Notes: a model not told the origin generated them from the letters alone. DNA of 64,000 bases from Bacillus cereus G9842 (GCF_000021305.1 NC_011772.1:2952001-3016000); one strand, 5' to 3'; shown: positions 26,022-35,184, counted from the stretch's first letter. Translations and numbers: made by a program.

Positions 26022-26045
26022 CTCCTTGCATGCAACTATTTTTAC

Positions 26046-26192
26046 CTATTCTTGATTAATTAGAATAATAGCTGGTCCATCTACACGAATTCCACCAACT
26101 TCGATTTTTTCATAAGGCTCAACTGTAATAGAAATAATCCCTTCTCGCTTCTTTAATTCATTACTTAATTCTTTTGTTAACATTTTTTTCAT
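26046..26192 (-). CDS. BC1881-family-like 48-residue protein
   Basis: The frame from 26192 encodes 48 residues: it starts MKKMLTKELSNELKKREGII, continues with SITVEPYEKIEVG and ends GPAIILINQE. The TKEL-x2-EL-x2-REG followed by a beta-strand segment is the pattern of the BC1881 family, small proteins first noted in B. cereus phage-related regions. AGAAGGAG lies seven bases before the ATG, and a terminator follows. Function is unknown; it may be a phage remnant. Confidence 0.55.
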   Translation of the reverse strand: MKKMLTKELSNELKKREGIISITVEPYEKIEVGGIRVDGPAIILINQE

Positions 26193-26242
26193 GTGCGGAC
26201 TCCTTCTTACTGCTTAATTTACTATTGTTATGTAAATAAAAT

Positions 26243-26276
26243 AAAAAATGGTTTCTTGGTCTGGAAACCATTTTTT
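26243..26276. terminator. Orphan bidirectional terminator
   Basis: AAAAAATGGTTTC and GAAACCATTTTTT flank an 8-base loop. No recognisable gene ends next to it on either strand. Confidence 0.65.
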
Positions 26277-26738
26277 GTAGTTTACCATATGGTGTTACCA
26301 GTTCGTTTATCAATTTTACGTAAAGAAGATAAACAATTACTATTCACTGTCTCAGTAGATGTAAGGAACTCTTAAAGCTGGCGGTGAGATTGATTGTTTT
26401 TTCTTCTAGAAATAATGACTTAGATAGTATATTACCTAAAACAATGAAAGCCCTACCTCTCTTTCATCCTTACGGCTCCTTGTCCGTGCCAGTGTGAATC
26501 AGGATTGCAAAAATCAAGTGACTATTTAATCGAGTTATTTAATGAAACTTCGAATGTTCGTAAAATAAATTTAAAAATAAAAATGGATTAGATTGAAGTA
26601 ATAACAAAAGAGGTTTCTACTCTAAAAGTGAGTTGAAGAAATTGAATGTCTTTGAAATGATTTACTTTTAATACTCATCATATTCTCGAAAAATTCAGGA
26701 TGTTTTCGGGAGATATAATACATTATCTATAATAAACC
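26277..26738. other. Gene-free stretch
   Basis: Only short frames without ribosome binding sites are present. One, 26290-26376 on the plus strand (MVLPVRLSILRKEDKQ), could be a gene fragment but is not recognised. No promoter or RNA structure was found apart from the neighbouring hairpin. Confidence 0.4.
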
Positions 26739-27200
26739 TTAACAGAAACTTTTTATTTGATTTTCAGTGATTCCTTTAATTAATTCTAGTTCACTGACCA
26801 AAAACTTATATGCATCATCCAACAATTTTTTTTCACTTGTATTCAGTGTTTTTTCTTTCTTCATACGCATTAAATCGCGTACAACTTCAGCACCTTCTTG
26901 TATTTCACCCGTTTTTATTTTGTCCGTGTTCACTTTATGCCTTTGTTTCCACGGCAGTAATTTACATGATTTTTCATGCTGAAAAATGTGTATAATGTGT
27001 TTTAATGCAAGTATATCAGTAACTGGGCGTATATTCGAATTCAATATTTTACCCGTAGGAATCATGACTTGCATATTACTGATTGACATTTTGATGACAT
27101 AATACTGTTGTTTTTCCCCTGAGAATTCTTTTTCTTCTATGGCTTCAATTATACCTGCTCCGTGCATTGGATAAACAATGTTATCGCCAATTTGAAACAT
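26739..27200 (-). CDS. CarD-family transcription factor
   Basis: The 153-residue protein begins MFQIGDNIVYPMHGAGIIEAIEEKEF, the CarD/TRCF RNA-polymerase-interacting Tudor-like domain (residues about 1-65). A helical C-terminal domain follows and includes EGAEVVRDLMRMKKEKTLNTSEKKLLDDAYKFLVSELELIKG. CarD proteins bind the RNA polymerase beta subunit and stabilise open complexes at promoters. The ATG at 27200 follows GGAGG by 8 bases; a longer reading has no binding site. Confidence 0.9.
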   Translation of the reverse strand: MFQIGDNIVYPMHGAGIIEAIEEKEFSGEKQQYYVIKMSISNMQVMIPTGKILNSNIRPVTDILALKHIIHIFQHEKSCKLLPWKQRHKVNTDKIKTGEIQEGAEVVRDLMRMKKEKTLNTSEKKLLDDAYKFLVSELELIKGITENQIKSFC

Positions 27201-27416
27201 ATAATCCACCTCCATATGTGGTAACCTTTTCAAGCTTAACACATATGTTGTTTTTTATCAAATATTTAATAATATCACAAGTTCATTTTAGGTGTCAATT
27301 ACTTTTTTCTTCAAAAGTTAAATCAAGTAAAACAGCCGTAAAATACCAAAGAGCGTTCGAGATTTCCAATAAAAGAAAAGGGAATCCATACGCGTATATC
27401 CTGAAATCTCCACCCA

Positions 27417-28325
27417 TTAACGTAGATCAATTTCCCCTTGAAAACGGCCAAATCGATCCCGTATTTTTTTCAATCTTATATGATACTCCAAAATCTCAAT
27501 TCTTGCTTTTTCTGCTAGAGGGGCAATTGGTCGTAAATCTTTTAACCCCCAATACTCAACCACTACATCAAGTACTTGATCAAAATATTGTAGTGGGCCA
27601 TAGTTTGCTTCTTTTGCAATCACAGCCATTCTATTTTCAAAATCAGGCATGACGGCACCTGGCATTTTAAAATTCCTAATCACATTGGCAATATGGTAGC
27701 AATAATTTGGTTCCAATTCTAAATGTGTTCGAATAACGTTTCGATAAAACGCATAATGAAGTGTTTCATCTTTTGCAAGACGGCGTAATAATGTAGCAAG
27801 ATCTGGATCATGCTTACTTGCCACCTTAGCTACATTATTGTAAAACACCATTGTTGCAAGTTCTTGTAGCGTCGTATATGTCATGGCTTCGATTGGTGTA
27901 TGAAAATCAGGCTCAAATCCACACTCAACGACTGATTTTCTTAATTCATGTATACGTTTAGGGTTTACACTTCGAGTGAGTAGTAAATATGTCTCTAATA
28001 AATTCGAATGTTGATCCTCTTCTGAGGTCCAAGTATGAATAAAGTCTGTAATAACAGAAAGGGAACCTTTAAAAGTCGCAGATAAATACGTTGTAAACCA
28101 TGGTAAATTCACTTCTGTTAATAAAGCTGTTTCAATGGCCGTAATTACACCAGAAGGGAGAGTAACTTGACTTTCATCCCAAGGAACTCTTTTAAAGTCC
28201 ATTCCCTTATCCCATGGTAAAAACTCATGATAAGCCCAGTCTATCTTCTGCGCTCTTATTTTATGTTGTTCATACAGTTCTTTTAAACGTGGTTCTAATC
28301 GAAAATCTAAATCATTTGTTAACAT
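27417..28325 (-). CDS. Acyl-ACP desaturase (soluble, ferritin-like di-iron)
   Basis: A 302-residue protein of the soluble acyl-ACP desaturase family. The di-iron ligands appear in order: Glu in LLTEVNLPWF, Glu-x2-His in SEEDQHSNLL, Glu in LQELATMVF, and Glu-x2-His in KDETLHYAFYR. It would introduce a double bond into acyl-ACP with ferredoxin-type electron donors. This class is typical of plants and actinobacteria and unusual beside the membrane desaturases of Bacillus. The gene is monocistronic with a long AT-rich upstream region and a poor binding site (AAAGGGGGCAC). Confidence 0.85.
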   Translation of the reverse strand: MLTNDLDFRLEPRLKELYEQHKIRAQKIDWAYHEFLPWDKGMDFKRVPWDESQVTLPSGVITAIETALLTEVNLPWFTTYLSATFKGSLSVITDFIHTWTSEEDQHSNLLETYLLLTRSVNPKRIHELRKSVVECGFEPDFHTPIEAMTYTTLQELATMVFYNNVAKVASKHDPDLATLLRRLAKDETLHYAFYRNVIRTHLELEPNYCYHIANVIRNFKMPGAVMPDFENRMAVIAKEANYGPLQYFDQVLDVVVEYWGLKDLRPIAPLAEKARIEILEYHIRLKKIRDRFGRFQGEIDLR

Positions 28326-28552
28326 TTAAGTGCCCCCTTTTTCTTACCATGGATATTCATCCTATTTTTATCCTTAAAAATTTTCTACAAATAAATATTA
28401 CTTTCCTTTTTTAAAGTCAAACAAAACAAATTTGTAACAAAATTTTTTAAGAGCACTATATTTTTATAGGATTTTTTTATTAAAAGGAGGACCGTTACAT
28501 CTATTTTCTTTTTTATAAAATAGATACTGAAACATACAATATGTTAGTTAGC

Positions 28553-28965
28553 CTAAATAATAGCTTTGACAAGTGCCAACCCAATTCCATTCGAGCCAAG
28601 CTTTTTAGAACTACTTGATTTATAGAATCGTTCAAAAATATGAGGTAATTCTTCAGCTAAAATTCCCTCTCCAAAATCTTGGATCACTGGTTCGATATAG
28701 ATTGGAGAATTTTTGACCTGAATCATTATGTTACCACCTGGTTTAGAATGTTCTATTGCATTCTTCAACAGGTTTAACAAAGCTTCCTCCATCTATATTT
28801 TTTCGTGAATAACGATTATTTCTCTCGGTGCATTCCAATTAATATATTTTTATCACTTATCATGCTTTCCAAGCGATTTAGAACTTCCTTAGTCATATCT
28901 ACTAAATTCCCTAGCTCTTGATCAAAGGATTTCCACTTATTTATCCCGAATATATAAATAACCAT
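28553..28965 (-). pseudogene. Sensor histidine kinase relic
   Basis: The upstream part reads SFDQELGNLVDMTKEVLNRL and ends in TAA. After a frame change, IVIHEKI and a TAG precede MEEALLNLLKNAIEHS, the N box of a HATPase domain. The remaining boxes are intact (DFGEGI, FERFYK, GSNGIGLALVK), but translation stops at KAII, where the family continues. The sensor region and the phosphorylated His are missing. One stop, one frameshift and truncation at both ends mark a dead gene. Confidence 0.8.
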
Positions 28966-29092
28966 TCTCACAAGGAGCGAATTTATATGAATCTATTCGA
29001 ACATGAAACATAAAACTGCTTCATTTTAATAAGAGGTCCTCCCTTTTTCTTTTCTCATCATATTATCCATTAAAAAATAGGAGGACAAATTT

Positions 29093-29854
29093 ATGAAACG
29101 TGATCCATTATTTTTAACTTTATTAGAAAGTGCAAATACAAACTTTAGTGGCTGGGATTTTTCTTTCATTTCAGAAACGGGTCGAATGAAGAGCGAGCCA
29201 TTATCGTGGTCGTACGGCAGTACTGCTTTTCAGCTTATGCAACGTGCAGAATCAATGCTCGATATGGGTACTGGTGGCGGAGAGTTTTTATCTATGTTAC
29301 AACCGTTCCCGTCAACTACATTCGCTACTGAGGGCTACGCTCCAAACGTGCCAATTGCTCAGAAGAAATTAGAACCTTTAGGGGTTACAGTTGTGGCAGT
29401 AAGTGATGATACTGCTTTACCATTTCAAAATGAACAGTTTGATTTCATTCTGAATCAACATGAATCCTATTCTGCTTCTGAGGTAAATAGAATACTTTCT
29501 CCTAATGGAACATTTCTTACACAACAAGTTGGCGGTCTTGATTGCGTTGAACTTAATGAACAATTGGGTACGCCTCTAAATAGTGAGTTTGCAAATTGGT
29601 CTCTCGAAACTGCATGCAGTGAGTTAAACCAAAATGGATTTACTATTTTAGAAGCAAAAGAAGAATTCCCTTTCCAACGTTTTTATGATATTGGCGCTAT
29701 CATCTATTATTTAAAAGCAATTCCGTGGCAAATTCCTGATTTTACTGTCGAAAAGTACTTTGAGGAGTTATATCGTATACATGAGATTATTTTGCAAAAA
29801 GGATATTTAGATGTGAATCAACATCGATTTATAATTAAGGCGATTCGTAGCTAA
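29093..29854 (+). CDS. Class I SAM-dependent methyltransferase
   Basis: A 253-residue protein with motif I as MLDMGTGGGEFLSML near residue 62 and a motif II-like DDTALPFQNEQFDFILNQHESY. This is the Methyltransf_11-like fold. The middle (LTQQVGGLDCVELNEQLG) and C-terminus are those of a Bacillus subgroup of unknown substrate. TAGGAGGAC precedes the ATG. A strong terminator follows the stop. Confidence 0.85.
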   Translation: MKRDPLFLTLLESANTNFSGWDFSFISETGRMKSEPLSWSYGSTAFQLMQRAESMLDMGTGGGEFLSMLQPFPSTTFATEGYAPNVPIAQKKLEPLGVTVVAVSDDTALPFQNEQFDFILNQHESYSASEVNRILSPNGTFLTQQVGGLDCVELNEQLGTPLNSEFANWSLETACSELNQNGFTILEAKEEFPFQRFYDIGAIIYYLKAIPWQIPDFTVEKYFEELYRIHEIILQKGYLDVNQHRFIIKAIRS

Positions 29855-29888
29855 CAAAAAGAGGTGGCAAAGCCACCTCCTTTTTGTT
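29853..29888 (+). terminator. Terminator of the methyltransferase gene
   Basis: A 16-bp stem (AACAAAAAGAGGTGGC with GCCACCTCCTTTTTGTT, one bulge) overlaps the stop codon. Confidence 0.85.
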
Positions 29889-30034
29889 CCGTTTACGTAT
29901 ATTCTCTACTCTTTCACCATAAGAAAAGTTATATCATATATATTACAATTCTGACCAATGAATTGTATTTCTGAAACATATAATCACCTCGCATATATAA
30001 TGAGAGCAAAAACGTGATTTTTCACTATCCTCTT

Positions 30035-30559
30035 CTATTGAGAAATGAGTTGTTTTTCATATCGCTTATTCGCATCATCTTCTGTCAAACATGCAGTTGT
30101 GTAATGAATAATATTCCGGTTATCATACGTGAATATATGTTTTAACTTATTTTCTTCTGTTAATACTGTCGGTAAGTATTTTGGTAAATTGCTAACAACA
30201 CCTCTATTATCACCATCTAATATCCAATCAATTTCTTTCCATTCTAATAATCCTTCAGTCGTACGAAATGGTGTATTCATTTGCATTCCATCTGGCAAAT
30301 CAGCAACGAACACATACATTCCTTCACTAGCCTGGGGCTCATCTTTACCTTTAAAACCAACAGTCCCTTTATACATTACACTTGAAAGTTCTATACCCGT
30401 TTCCTCAAACGTTTCTCTAATTATTCCTTCGTATGGCGTTTCATTATCTTCTATTTTTCCTCCAACACCATTCCACATCCCCATATTCGGCTTTTTATTT
30501 CTATTTAATAGCAGTATTTTATCGCTTTTTCTAATAAAACAAATTGTGTATTTGTACAT
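30035..30559 (-). CDS. Nudix hydrolase, MutT/8-oxo-dGTPase-like
   Basis: The 174-residue protein carries the Nudix box GVGGKIEDNETPYEGIIRE and continues TFEETGIEL. The preceding NMGMWNGVGG is typical of MutT-type 8-oxo-dGTP diphosphatases. It may clean the nucleotide pool. I start at 30559, after AAAGGA; an ATG 27 bases upstream is possible but would include the binding site. Monocistronic. Confidence 0.85.
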   Translation of the reverse strand: MYKYTICFIRKSDKILLLNRNKKPNMGMWNGVGGKIEDNETPYEGIIRETFEETGIELSSVMYKGTVGFKGKDEPQASEGMYVFVADLPDGMQMNTPFRTTEGLLEWKEIDWILDGDNRGVVSNLPKYLPTVLTEENKLKHIFTYDNRNIIHYTTACLTEDDANKRYEKQLISQ

Positions 30560-30717
30560 ACAATCATTTCCTTTCATTTTCCACATGAGTTATTTGGCTT
30601 ATTTTCAAGTAAAAACACTCGCCTTACAATTCCTTACTACATAATATATAGTACAACTTTCATGCGTAAACACTTTACGTCAAACGAGAGAATCCTTTTT
30701 AGAAAGGAGAATTTAAA

Positions 30718-31341
30718 ATCGATAATATAAGCAATGAATTTCTAAACCAATATTACAACAGCCTCGTGTGGTTAAACGATACACACTGGTTCGGAGTTCC
30801 AATCTGTAAACTTCCCTCTGACCTCTTTTTGTATCAAGAAATTATTTATGAATTAAAGCCCGATTTAATTATTGAATGCGGGACTTTTCACGGTGGTAGT
30901 GCACTGTATTTAGCTTCTATGTTAGATTTAATTGGAAAAGGTCACGTACTTACTATCGATATAACTCCGCAGCCAAATCGGCCATCACATAATCGGATTA
31001 CGTATTTAACAGCCTCTTCTGTTTCTGTGCAGGCCGTCCAAACAATAGTAAGCATGCGCAAACCTGATGATGTGGTTTTAGTTATTTTAGATTCTGATCA
31101 TAGTAAAGAGCATGTATCCAAAGAACTATTACTATATAAATCTATCGTCACTACTGGCAGTTATATGATTGTAGAAGATACCTCCATTAATGGAAATCCG
31201 CTTCTTCCCGATTGGGGTCCTGGTCCGATGGAGGCTGTGGATGAGTTTTTAACTAAAAATAATAACTTCATAATCGACGAGTCTAAACATAAATTTTTCA
31301 TATCATTTAATCCAAAAGGTTTTTTAAAGAAAATAAAGTGA
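30718..31341 (+). CDS. CmcI-family methyltransferase, unusual start codon
   Basis: The protein has the Rossmann motif LIIECGTFHGGSALYLASML and the acidic VLTIDITP of the CmcI (cephalosporin hydroxylase-like) methyltransferase family, with LVILDSDHSKEHV later. The only strong binding site, AAAGGAG, is 8 bases before an in-frame ATC at 30718 that begins IDNISNEFLNQYYNSLVWL. The first standard start is a GTG at 30766 without a binding site. Either the ATG has mutated to ATC, or ATC is used. The substrate is unknown. Confidence 0.75.
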   Translation: MDNISNEFLNQYYNSLVWLNDTHWFGVPICKLPSDLFLYQEIIYELKPDLIIECGTFHGGSALYLASMLDLIGKGHVLTIDITPQPNRPSHNRITYLTASSVSVQAVQTIVSMRKPDDVVLVILDSDHSKEHVSKELLLYKSIVTTGSYMIVEDTSINGNPLLPDWGPGPMEAVDEFLTKNNNFIIDESKHKFFISFNPKGFLKKIK

Positions 31342-31385
31342 AACTTTAATAAGTGGGGTTTTGCTTCTCCCCCACTTATTCTATC
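31335..31385. terminator. Terminator derived from a bcr1-like end
   Basis: AATAAGTGGGG pairs with CCCCCACTTATT. The sequence before it, ATAAAGTGAAACTTTAAT, is the same as the reverse complement of the right end of the bcr1 element at 45221. It spans the stop of the CmcI gene and ends next to the signal peptidase stop. Confidence 0.6.
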
Positions 31386-31897
31386 ATTTTCATTTTTGAA
31401 AAAGGATAATATACGAATTCCACCTTGCCAATTATGTTATCTTCTTCAATATATCCTAAGCCATTTCGACTATCTCTACTTACTTCGCGGTTATCTCCCA
31501 TTACAAATAACTTATTTGGCGGAATTTTTGTCTTTTGAAAGTTATAAAACACTTGTGTGTTGTTAAATAAATCTTTGTTCGTATATGGTTCTTCTTGCTT
31601 TTTATCGTTCACATATACCTTTCCGTTCGTTATGTTAATTACATCACCCGGAAGCCCTATTACACGTTTCACATAATATTTCGATTCATCCGCTTCCTTT
31701 ATAATAACAATTTCTCCGCGTTGTAAATTAGAAAGACGTACTACTGCTTTATTTACAAATACGTAATCTGCTTCATATAAAGTCGGCTGCATCGATTCCC
31801 CTTCCACTTTACATAAAGTAAAAGAATGGTAGCCTATTACCATCACCAATATAAATAGTATGTACTTTCCCCAGCCTCTCTTAATTTCCTTTTTCAT
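31376..31897 (-). CDS. Type I signal peptidase
   Basis: A 173-residue membrane-anchored serine protease with one N-terminal helix (ILFILVMVIGYHSFTLCKVEG). The catalytic Ser is in GESMQPTL and the Lys in YYVKRVIGLPGD, with the later boxes GDNREVSRDSRNGLG. It cleaves signal peptides outside the membrane. The ATG at 31897 follows AAGGTGGG. A second, different SPase I gene lies at 41000. A terminator separates it from the PBP gene upstream. Confidence 0.9.
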   Translation of the reverse strand: MKKEIKRGWGKYILFILVMVIGYHSFTLCKVEGESMQPTLYEADYVFVNKAVVRLSNLQRGEIVIIKEADESKYYVKRVIGLPGDVINITNGKVYVNDKKQEEPYTNKDLFNNTQVFYNFQKTKIPPNKLFVMGDNREVSRDSRNGLGYIEEDNIIGKVEFVYYPFSKMKMIE

Positions 31898-31931
31898 ATC
31901 CATTCCCACCTTATAAAGCGCTTTTTAACTC

Positions 31932-31971
31932 AAAAAATATATCACTGCACAATATGTTTCCATGCAGTGAT
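31932..31971 (-). terminator. Terminator of the PBP gene
   Basis: On the minus strand ATCACTGCA pairs with TGCAGTGAT across a 13-base loop and is followed by ATATTTTTT. Confidence 0.75.
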
Positions 31972-31978
31972 ACTATTT

Positions 31979-34132
31979 TTACTGTGCCTTGTTCGGTTGT
32001 TCTACTGGAATTGAATTTGTATTTGATCTATTTGTTTTTAATTCAAAATACGCATCCAAAATCTCTTTACCAATCGCAGAATTAATTCCTGATTTATCAT
32101 CATTCACCCATGGTACAACAACTGAAAAAGCTACTTCCGGATCAGCATCATATGGTGCATAACCGGCAAGAGTTAAATTATAACATTTTTTTCGGTTGTT
32201 ATTCTCATCTCTTCCAATATCACTTTCTCCACCATATACTGTCTCAGCTGTTCCTGTTTTTCCCGCTGGTTTATATGGTAAACCTTTAAACGTTCCGGTA
32301 CCTGTTCCGTCAGCTTCTTGAAAAACTCTTCTAAACCCTTCTTTTACATGATTAATGTACGAAGTGTCCATATCCACTCGATTTAATACAACTGGTTCAA
32401 TCGACCGAACGACTTTTCCTACATCCTCTGGTCTATTCGGTTGCTCTCTAACTTCTTGTACAATTTGTGGTTTCATTCGGTAACCGCCATTTGCAATTGT
32501 GGAAATATATTGCGCAAGCTGAAGAGGCGTGTATGTATCATACTGTCCAATCGCGTAATCAAGTAAAAATCCGGGTATGTTATCAGTTCTACCTACTTGA
32601 CCGATTGCTTCATTTGGCAGATCAATACCAGTCGACACACCTAGGCCAAATTGTCTAAAATAGTAGCGCATTTTATTAAATGTTTCTTGTTTAATATCTA
32701 ATGGATTATTTGGGACATAATTAATGCCTGCCATTTTTAAAGCTGTATTAAACATATAAACGTTCGATGAAACTTGTAAAGCTCTTAAATCATCAATATC
32801 CCCAAATTCTTTCCACGATTTCTTCGGCTTAGAACTTCCTTTAAAATACATTGGTGCATCAAAGAAATGTGTATATGGCTTAATCGCTTCTGTTTGATAT
32901 CCAGCTAATAAAGTAGCACCTTTTACAGTTGATCCTAACTCATAAGAACTTGTCATCGTTCCTAATGCATAATCTTCTATTTGCATACCGCCATCTTTAT
33001 TTACAATTTTCTTTCCTGCCATTGATAAAATTTGACCGTTTTTCGGATTCATCATTACTACGAACGCACGATCCATCATCGGCTCTGCAGCATGAAAAGC
33101 TCGTAAATTCTTTTCAAGGCTTCCCTCTACTTTTTTCTGTAAATCCATATCGACTGTTAACATTAAGTTATTTCCACTTTTTCCTTCGGTCACTTTTTCT
33201 GTTCGAACAATTTTCCCTGCTTTATCCATAATATTTTTAGACTGTTCTTTCGTTCCATGTAGTGCATCTTCGTATTGTTTTTCAATGTAACTTTTACCAA
33301 TACGATCGTTTCGATTATAATCACGAACTAAATAATAATCTAATTGTTCTCTTGGCAACCCTTCATTTTCATTAGAAACGCTACCTAGTATAGAGCGCAG
33401 TATTTTATCATTTGGGTATTCTCGTTCCCAATCTACTGTCGTATCTACCCCCGGTAAACTTGCCAATCTTTCACTAACGACAGCATATTCATTTTGACTT
33501 ACATCTTTTTTAACGATTTGCGGTGTCATTTTATATCCTGCATTCATTTTGCTTTTAATTACTAATACTTCTATATCTTCCTTTGAAAGCTCATTTAATT
33601 CTTCTTGTGTAATTCTTTCCCGGCGCAGTTCTTCTACTTTTTTATCTAATTCTTTTCCTTCTATTTCTTGCTTTCTAAATTTACTCTCATCTTCTTTCGT
33701 TACTTTCGCTGCTGCCCGCTTTTCATTTAACTGCATCCAAAAATCTTTCTTATCTGTCTCTGTTAACTTATCCATGTCCTCTTGCGACATTTCAATCAGC
33801 TTGGCTAAATCTCTTGCTACTTGTAAAACTTCTTTCGAGTCTACTCCTCTCATTTTCGTATATGTAACGGTTCGCAATGGTTTATTATTTACAATAACGT
33901 GACCTTGCCGATCAAACATTTTCCCTCTAGGAACGGGAGTGCTTACCGTTACATCTTCCTTTTTGTTTACTTCATTTCTATACGTTTCTCCATCAATGAT
34001 TTGTACTTTACCTAATTGAATTATAATAGCTGAAAATAAAAGAAAGACAATAAAAAATAGTACATTTAACCGAAAAGGAATATGAGTCTTTTTCTTTTTC
34101 GATTGTTTCTTCTGCTCCTTTTTCTGTCTCAT
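31979..34132 (-). CDS. Class B penicillin-binding protein (PBP2/PbpA-type transpeptidase)
   Basis: A 717-residue protein with a basic cytoplasmic start (KKEQKKQSKKKK), one membrane helix (VLFFIVFLLFSAIIIQLG), a dimerisation/pedestal region and a transpeptidase domain. The active-site motifs are STVK (SxxK), SSN (SxN, in QVSSNVYM) and KTGTAE. It crosslinks peptidoglycan for elongation or sporulation-related rod shape, as PbpA/PbpH do. The start at 34132 follows GAGGGAG; a longer version from 34177 would add only basic residues. Confidence 0.9.
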   Translation of the reverse strand: MRQKKEQKKQSKKKKTHIPFRLNVLFFIVFLLFSAIIIQLGKVQIIDGETYRNEVNKKEDVTVSTPVPRGKMFDRQGHVIVNNKPLRTVTYTKMRGVDSKEVLQVARDLAKLIEMSQEDMDKLTETDKKDFWMQLNEKRAAAKVTKEDESKFRKQEIEGKELDKKVEELRRERITQEELNELSKEDIEVLVIKSKMNAGYKMTPQIVKKDVSQNEYAVVSERLASLPGVDTTVDWEREYPNDKILRSILGSVSNENEGLPREQLDYYLVRDYNRNDRIGKSYIEKQYEDALHGTKEQSKNIMDKAGKIVRTEKVTEGKSGNNLMLTVDMDLQKKVEGSLEKNLRAFHAAEPMMDRAFVVMMNPKNGQILSMAGKKIVNKDGGMQIEDYALGTMTSSYELGSTVKGATLLAGYQTEAIKPYTHFFDAPMYFKGSSKPKKSWKEFGDIDDLRALQVSSNVYMFNTALKMAGINYVPNNPLDIKQETFNKMRYYFRQFGLGVSTGIDLPNEAIGQVGRTDNIPGFLLDYAIGQYDTYTPLQLAQYISTIANGGYRMKPQIVQEVREQPNRPEDVGKVVRSIEPVVLNRVDMDTSYINHVKEGFRRVFQEADGTGTGTFKGLPYKPAGKTGTAETVYGGESDIGRDENNNRKKCYNLTLAGYAPYDADPEVAFSVVVPWVNDDKSGINSAIGKEILDAYFELKTNRSNTNSIPVEQPNKAQ

Positions 34133-34416
34133 TTCGCTCCCTCGCTTCATTCTATTAACATTTCTACGCAAAATCATTATGTATCAAATTTATTTATATG
34201 ATATATATAGAATTTTATATTAATTACAAAAGAAATAAAAGATTTAATTTTCAGTTTTTTAATTAATTATCCTATTTATTACCATTCCCTTAATGCACAA
34301 TAACATGAATATTATTCTAAAAGAAAAATGGGGCAAATTGATTTTTATAAATTATAGAGATGTGGTTACTACATTATCAAAATGTTTTCATATGGCTTAA
34401 AACAGTGATTACTCAA
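34133..34416. other. Gene-free AT-rich gap upstream of the PBP gene
   Basis: No ORF or recognisable motif was found apart from the PBP ribosome binding site at its left edge. It must carry the PBP promoter. Confidence 0.4.
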
Positions 34417-34448
34417 ATAAAAAACTGAGGCGGATACCTCAGTTTTTT
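34417..34448 (-). terminator. Terminator of the sirtuin gene
   Basis: A 12-bp stem, AAAAAACTGAGG with CCTCAGTTTTTT, and a 6-base loop, 8 bases after the stop. Confidence 0.85.
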
Positions 34449-34455
34449 CGATAAC

Positions 34456-35184
34456 TTATTTCATTGAAGATAATCCTTCAACAAATTCACCAATTTTATT
34501 TTGAAAAACATAATCAAAGTTATATTCCTGTTCTGTTAACTCTTCATTTACTAAAATAGTTGTTGCCCCTACTTCTCTTTTTGCGATTTCCGGGAATGAA
34601 GCGACGGGTTGTACTTTTAATGACGTTCCCATAACAATAAGCACATCTGTTTCATATAAACGTTTTATCGCATTTTGATATTGCGGCAATGTATCTCCGT
34701 ATAAAACAACATCTGGATTTAAAATGAAATTACACTTCTCGCAGCGAGGCACTTCATGATCAATCATATACTGCAAATCATATCCCGCTTTACACTTCGG
34801 ACAATGTGCTGTTTGAAGTGTTCCATGTAAATCAATGACATGCTTACTACCGCCTAATTGATGTAAACCGTCAATATTTTGCGTTAAAATCGTAATATCT
34901 TTCCCTTGTTCTTCTAATTCAGCTAAAAAGCAATGGCCACGATTTGGTTTATATTGATGAAACGTATTAATTTGAAATATTTCTTTATAATGCTTCCAAA
35001 ATTCTTTCGGATTTCTATTATAATATCCCCTTGATAAATACATCTCCACATTCGCATCAGCATACAATCCATTTGCTGAGCGGAAATCTGGAATACCGCT
35101 TTCCGTACTTGCTCCTGCACCTGTTAACACTGTAATTTTCTTCGCTTTTTCTAAAATTGAACGTACTTCTTCAAATTGTTGCAC
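34456..35184 (-). CDS. NAD-dependent protein deacylase (Sir2 family)
   Basis: A 242-residue sirtuin with GAGASTESGIPDFRS, TQNIDGLH and the catalytic His in VIDLHGTL. A zinc site is formed by CPKC and CEKC, and a GTSLKVQP motif near the end binds NAD. It removes acyl groups from lysines in a metabolic-regulation role. The start is a GTG at 35184, close after AGAGGTG; the protein begins (M)QQFEEVRS. It is 75 bases downstream of the pyroglutamate operon and has its own terminator. Confidence 0.9.
   Translation of the reverse strand: MQQFEEVRSILEKAKKITVLTGAGASTESGIPDFRSANGLYADANVEMYLSRGYYNRNPKEFWKHYKEIFQINTFHQYKPNRGHCFLAELEEQGKDITILTQNIDGLHQLGGSKHVIDLHGTLQTAHCPKCKAGYDLQYMIDHEVPRCEKCNFILNPDVVLYGDTLPQYQNAIKRLYETDVLIVMGTSLKVQPVASFPEIAKREVGATTILVNEELTEQEYNFDYVFQNKIGEFVEGLSSMK

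Noticed and set aside
26046..26192. A prophage
   Set aside because: Only one BC1881-like small protein is seen; no integrase, structural or lysis genes.
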